In this document: one piece after another, positions 61,231 through 64,000 of the stretch
How the letters are laid out: the number at the start of each line of letters is the position of its first letter
Position numbering within the stretch: the stretch's first letter is position 1
NCBI RefSeq assembly: GCF_020885975.1
Contig: NZ_AP025183.1
Coordinates: 1,488,001-1,552,000, forward strand
Source: Flavobacterium ammonificans
GTDB taxonomy: Bacteria > Bacteroidota > Bacteroidia > Flavobacteriales > Flavobacteriaceae
Direction: 5' to 3'
DNA: 64,000 nt
Notes under the pieces: generated by a model
The model's database searches: none
Told to the model about the DNA's origin: nothing
What the model saw: only the letters and a program-made list of their open reading frames with translations
Program-made: the position numbers and the translations under genes

Positions 61231-61334
61231 AAAAAGTAATTCACCGATTAAAGTTATCAACTAATTTTTTCTAGGATTGGTCGAATAGGTATTGGTATAG
61301 CATTCAAATTGTACTTAATTTTTTCAAAAAAATA

Positions 61335-61366
61335 TTGTAATTCAAGCATTTGGTAACTTATATTTG
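61335..61366 (+). promoter_or_regulatory. Promoter of the DUF6268-like gene
   Basis: TTG (61335-61337), 21 bases, TATATTTG (61359-61366): full Bacteroidota promoter, 29 bases before the ATG at 61396. Confidence 0.68.
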
Positions 61367-61395
61367 TAGGTAAAATAATCCGTAAAAATAAGTTT

Positions 61396-62412
61396 ATGTA
61401 CAAAATAGTATTAGTTTGTTTGGTATTTTTTTCTACAAATGCAATTGCTCAAGTAGATAGCACAGAGGTTTTAGATTATAGCAATTTTGGTGATGCTGAA
61501 GGGGTAAAAAGATATTGTAATCAAAAAGTACTCAATCAAGTTCCCCAACGAATCTTGAGTTTGGGATTCGAACAACAAGGTAGTTTTATGATGCCTGGAG
61601 TTAGAGATGGAATGTCTTTAATGAATCAAGATATACGCGTTAATCAAGTGTCAGCTATAAAAGCGCAGGCCAATATTCCTGTAATTTCAAATACCAAGAT
61701 CATTTGGCAATTAGGAGCCAACTACTGGTCAAGTCAATTTTCAATTGATAATCCAGGCAGGAATTCATTTGCTCAACGACTTGATGCAAGAGCGATGACT
61801 ACAACGGGAATTACTACCACTATTTTCAAGCCCTTGAACGAAAAGAATTTTATGATTTTCCAAGCTAGCGGTGATATGAATGGTTTTTATCAGCGTTTAA
61901 GCGATCTAACTAGTGACGCATTTACCTTTAGTGGTGCTTTGATTTATGGATGGAAAACCTCAGATAAAAATATGATTGGAGCAGGTATCTCGCGTACCTA
62001 CCGTGCAGGGCAACTGTTACACATCCCTGTGCTTTTTTGGAACAAAGCATTTAATGACCGCTGGGGTATGGAACTTTTATTGCCAGCTCGTGGCCATCTG
62101 AAATACAATTTCTCTACCTCCAATATTCTTCAAGTAGGTTTTGAATTAGAGGGAAATCAATTTTTCATGAATTTACCGGATAGTCCAACTGGAAAAGTTT
62201 TTATCCAGCGAGGCGAATTCAAACCAAGAGTTATGTGGGATAAAAAATTGAGCGGATTTGTTTGGTTAAGTGCACAAGCAGGATTGCGCTACAACTGGCG
62301 TTTTGACGTGGTAACTCAACACGATGCCAAAGAAGTGAACCAGCAGTATTTTACTAGCCCACTTGGCAATCCGTTTTATTTCAATTTAAGTTTGAATTTT
62401 GTTTCGCCTTAA
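61396..62412 (+). CDS. Outer-membrane beta-barrel protein (DUF6268-like)
   Basis: A 338-residue protein with signal peptide (MYKIVLVCLVFFSTNAIAQ). Amphipathic strands fill the rest: ILSLGFEQQGSFMMPGVRDG, WQLGANYWSSQFSIDNPGRN, MIGAGISRTYRAGQLLHIPV, GMELLLPARGHLKYNFSTSN and FYFNLSLNFVSP at the C-terminus, which ends in a typical terminal strand. It resembles the DUF6268 family I recall from Bacteroidota. The function is unknown. Its stop codon overlaps that of the convergent DUF2147 gene (shared TTAA at 62409-62412). Confidence 0.82.
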   Translation: MYKIVLVCLVFFSTNAIAQVDSTEVLDYSNFGDAEGVKRYCNQKVLNQVPQRILSLGFEQQGSFMMPGVRDGMSLMNQDIRVNQVSAIKAQANIPVISNTKIIWQLGANYWSSQFSIDNPGRNSFAQRLDARAMTTTGITTTIFKPLNEKNFMIFQASGDMNGFYQRLSDLTSDAFTFSGALIYGWKTSDKNMIGAGISRTYRAGQLLHIPVLFWNKAFNDRWGMELLLPARGHLKYNFSTSNILQVGFELEGNQFFMNLPDSPTGKVFIQRGEFKPRVMWDKKLSGFVWLSAQAGLRYNWRFDVVTQHDAKEVNQQYFTSPLGNPFYFNLSLNFVSP

Positions 62413-62894
62413 TTTTTAGCGACTTGACGGGTCCAAACATCGGTGCGACCAATTAATGACACCCCAATATAACCTCTTACTTCTAGAGAGTTGGCATTGA
62501 TCATTTTTATGGTACAAGAATAGGTATTCCCACTTTTTGGGTCATAAATATTTCCCTCTTCCCAAAGGTTTTTCGATGTTTGGCTAAATCCCCAAATATT
62601 GATTAGACCTAGTATGGGTCTGTTTTGTGATGATTGAGTTGGGTTGTTTTTGTCTAATTTAGCTTTTCCTGTTTCGGGATCATTAGGTTCTTTAAGCCAT
62701 ACAATTTTTCCTTGGAATTTATCTCCGTTTTTATAAATGCGCACCACTGCATTTCCATCTCCTGTTTTCCAGATTCCTACGATAGCATTAGGCTCTTCAA
62801 CAGGCAACCCCATTGCTGTGGTTCCAAAAAGAACGGTTAAAGTCGTAAGTAAAGTAAAGGCCGATTTTTTAAAAGCGATAAACGTAGATTTCAT
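62409..62894 (-). CDS. DUF2147 domain-containing secreted protein
   Basis: A 161-residue protein with a signal peptide (about residues 1-28, FTLLTTLTVLFGTTAMG). The mature domain is the DUF2147 lipocalin-like barrel: IVGIWKTGDGNAVVRIYKNG, DKFQGKIVWLKEPNDPETGK, DKNNPTQSSQNRPILGLINI, WEEGNIYDPKSGNTYSCTIK and GYIGVSLIGRTDVWTR. Function unknown. Its 3' end shares four bases with the convergent DUF6268-like gene. A TATATTTG box lies 40 bases upstream. Confidence 0.93.
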   Translation of the reverse strand: MKSTFIAFKKSAFTLLTTLTVLFGTTAMGLPVEEPNAIVGIWKTGDGNAVVRIYKNGDKFQGKIVWLKEPNDPETGKAKLDKNNPTQSSQNRPILGLINIWGFSQTSKNLWEEGNIYDPKSGNTYSCTIKMINANSLEVRGYIGVSLIGRTDVWTRQVAKN

Positions 62895-62933
62895 AGAATA
62901 AAAAATTAAGTTGATGGGTTAAAATTCTAAATT

Positions 62934-62941
62934 CAAATATA
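62934..62941 (-). promoter_or_regulatory. Promoter -7 element of the DUF2147 gene
   Basis: TATATTTG on the minus strand, 39 bases before the ATG at 62894. No clear -33 TTG. Confidence 0.45.
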
Positions 62942-63040
62942 AATAAAATTTATTTTAAAGTGTAAAATTTATTTTTATTTAAATGGATTGTAGTTTTTGA
63001 TCTAAGAATTAAATAATTGTTTGGGACGTTAGATTTAAAT

Positions 63041-63071
63041 AAAAAAAGCACCTCAATGAGGTGCTTTTTTA
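63041..63071. terminator. Strong hairpin terminator next to the tRNA-end relic
   Basis: GCACCTCA / TGAGGTGC flanked by A7 and T6 runs. It lies just 3' of the minus-strand tRNA-like end, where a tRNA gene terminator would be expected, although no full tRNA is present. Confidence 0.85.
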
Positions 63072-63096
63072 GGAGAAAGAGGTATTCGAACCCTTT
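63072..63096 (-). other. tRNA 3'-end-like relic (possible att site)
   Basis: On the minus strand AAAGGGTTCGAATACCTCTT then TCTCC reads like a T arm (GGTTCGAATxCC) plus 3' acceptor strand. The T stem has one mismatch, and no matching 5' acceptor GGAGAAA occurs within 100 bases. It is therefore a fragment, as left when an integrative element inserts into or excises from a tRNA gene. Confidence 0.5.
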
Positions 63097-63142
63097 AAAT
63101 AGTATCAGTGAAATCAAGGCTTACCATTTTCGAAATCACACG

Positions 63143-63162
63143 GGGTAACTCATAGGGTAACT
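63143..63162. repeat. Tandem GGGTAACT repeats, 12-bp period
   Basis: GGGTAACT at 63143-63150 and 63155-63162, separated by CATA. Short direct repeats near a tRNA-end relic can be arm-type binding sites for a tyrosine integrase. No integrase gene lies in the window. Confidence 0.45.
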
Positions 63163-63319
63163 GATTTTTTACATGTATCAATAGTACTGACGTAAATGAA
63201 CAAAAAATAATTTAAATGATGAAGTTTTGGTTCAACTTTAACATAATTATTTAGTCTCAGAGTGTTTTATTTTTTTTCGCTTTTAGTTATTGTTTGTATT
63301 ACTTTATTCGTAAATATTT

Positions 63320-64000
63320 TTATAAAATTAAATGTGAGTTGCCAATTGTTTCTTTAAAATTCTTTTCTACTTTGGCTATTTCAGCAAATTCATACCATTT
63401 AGTAACCGTTTCACTAATTTGCTGAATGATTGTATTTGCTTTTTTTATATTCATTGATTTTGCTACTGTCAATAAATCTTCTTTAGTAATATTGGTTCTT
63501 TTTCCATTGATGCTTAGATTGTGTTGGCTAACCCAATTACTATCAGGGCGATAAGCAAAACAAATATCATAAGCTGGGGCTAATTCCCAATTTCCCTCTT
63601 TTTTTAATCGAAATGCAAAGTTTTTGGTGTGGTCATCACAATTTCTGGCTATTACATTAAAAGCCATTCTTCTAAACAACTGTTCGGCTTGTTTATAAGG
63701 TAGTTTAAGTAATCGCATGGTTTGGAATACTTGTTCGTAGCTAAAACTTGTAATTTGGTTGAAATCATAATGCTGCATGGCACATAATGTTTGGATGTGG
63801 TGTTTTTGTTCAGCCCCTTCACGATCAAAACGTTTGGTCATGAAATGGGCTCTACCATTTTCTTCCATTAATCGACATTCCATCATTTCTATTTCACAAG
63901 CTTTTGCCATTAGGTAATACGCCATTTCAATTCTACCATAGCCAGTACTTTCACCAAATTGGATATCACTCACTGTATCTAATTTAATTAACCAATGTTC
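63320..64000 (-). CDS. HipA-like kinase, C-terminal part (partial)
   Basis: The frame runs off the window: codons continue past an internal GTG (63973) to base 64000 (EHWLIKLDTV then SDIQFGES). It is the C-terminal kinase part of a HipA-family protein. NVIARNCDDHTKNFAFRLKK is the catalytic N-DDH-KN motif, and ELAPAYDICFAYRPDSNWVS is the DFG-like Mg-binding segment. RFDREGAEQKHHIQTLCAMQ precedes them. HipA proteins phosphorylate an aminoacyl-tRNA synthetase or other target and pair with a HipB antitoxin, which would lie beyond the window. The region between it and DUF2147 has att-like features, so it may be on an acquired segment. Confidence 0.88.
   Translation of the reverse strand, partial: EHWLIKLDTVSDIQFGESTGYGRIEMAYYLMAKACEIEMMECRLMEENGRAHFMTKRFDREGAEQKHHIQTLCAMQHYDFNQITSFSYEQVFQTMRLLKLPYKQAEQLFRRMAFNVIARNCDDHTKNFAFRLKKEGNWELAPAYDICFAYRPDSNWVSQHNLSINGKRTNITKEDLLTVAKSMNIKKANTIIQQISETVTKWYEFAEIAKVEKNFKETIGNSHLIL

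Larger units (their letters stand above)
62895..63319. other. Intergenic region with terminator, tRNA-end relic and repeats
   Basis: About 425 bases with no credible gene. It holds a promoter box for the DUF2147 gene, a strong hairpin (63041-63071), a tRNA 3'-end-like piece (63072-63096) and two GGGTAACT repeats (63143-63162). The rest is AT-rich and I see nothing more in it. Confidence 0.6.

Noticed and set aside
63072..63160. A complete tRNA gene on the minus strand
   Set aside because: The T arm and 3' acceptor strand are seen, but no 5' acceptor, D arm or anticodon arm of matching sequence follows.

Overview
The window is a chromosomal segment of a Flavobacterium-like member of the Flavobacteriaceae (Bacteroidota). 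The evidence is AT-rich DNA, promoters of the Bacteroidota type (TTG, 17-23 bp, TAnnTTTG), few Shine-Dalgarno sites, a TonB-dependent carboxypeptidase-regulatory-like receptor, a SusB-like GH97 enzyme, menaquinone genes, secreted metallopeptidases and a tmRNA tag ending in YALAA. Most of it is core genome. I saw no insertion sequence, CRISPR array, rRNA or complete tRNA.

Layout. 1-6.1 kb: tail of an ornithine aminotransferase-like gene, a PhyH dioxygenase, dnaK behind a sigma54-like promoter, and a large secreted zinc protease. 6.3-13.5 kb: CorA, GH97, M28 peptidase, an outer-membrane protein, kdsA and YceI. 13.5-14.7 kb: a MarR-nitroreductase-YceI operon with two matched operators over its promoter. 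14.7-20.4 kb: a minus-strand operon (Gfo/Idh/MocA, 3-hydroxyacyl-CoA dehydrogenase, YggS, DnaQ/GIY-YIG fusion, miaA, acyl-ACP thioesterase). 20.5-30.2 kb: pcm, an HTH-Fic protein, smpB, small genes, an M1 peptidase, the agmatine-to-putrescine pair and an MntA/HepT toxin-antitoxin pair. 30.2-39 kb: CvfB-like, menB, menA, a TPR protein, menC and the fused isobutyryl-CoA mutase icmF. 39.0-39.4 kb: tmRNA. 39.6-47.6 kb: serine hydrolase lipoprotein, lysine-ketoglutarate-reductase-like enzyme, a 56-residue membrane protein, TonB receptor, ArsC-like, CPBP protease and menE. 47.6-59 kb: acyl-CoA carboxylase beta subunit, lpxD, prfB with a programmed frameshift, threonine aldolase, VOC, YbaB, oligopeptidase B-like, cysteine synthase-like, YebC and gcvT. 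59.1-64 kb: a 13-residue-repeat secreted protein (DUF6150-like), umuDC, a DUF6268-like protein, a DUF2147 protein, a relic tRNA-end/att-like region and a partial HipA kinase.

Functional links. smpB and ssrA (trans-translation) are both present. menB, menA, menC and menE cover four menaquinone steps but are split by about 10 kb. IcmF, the acyl-CoA carboxylase and the hydroxyacyl-CoA dehydrogenase fit branched-chain acyl-CoA breakdown. aguB and aguA form a two-step putrescine route. The signals most worth a second look are regulatory: the MarR operator pair, palindromes over the fic and umuD promoters, GTCA repeats before dnaK, and several genes whose predicted transcripts are almost leaderless. 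I found no clearly new multi-gene system.
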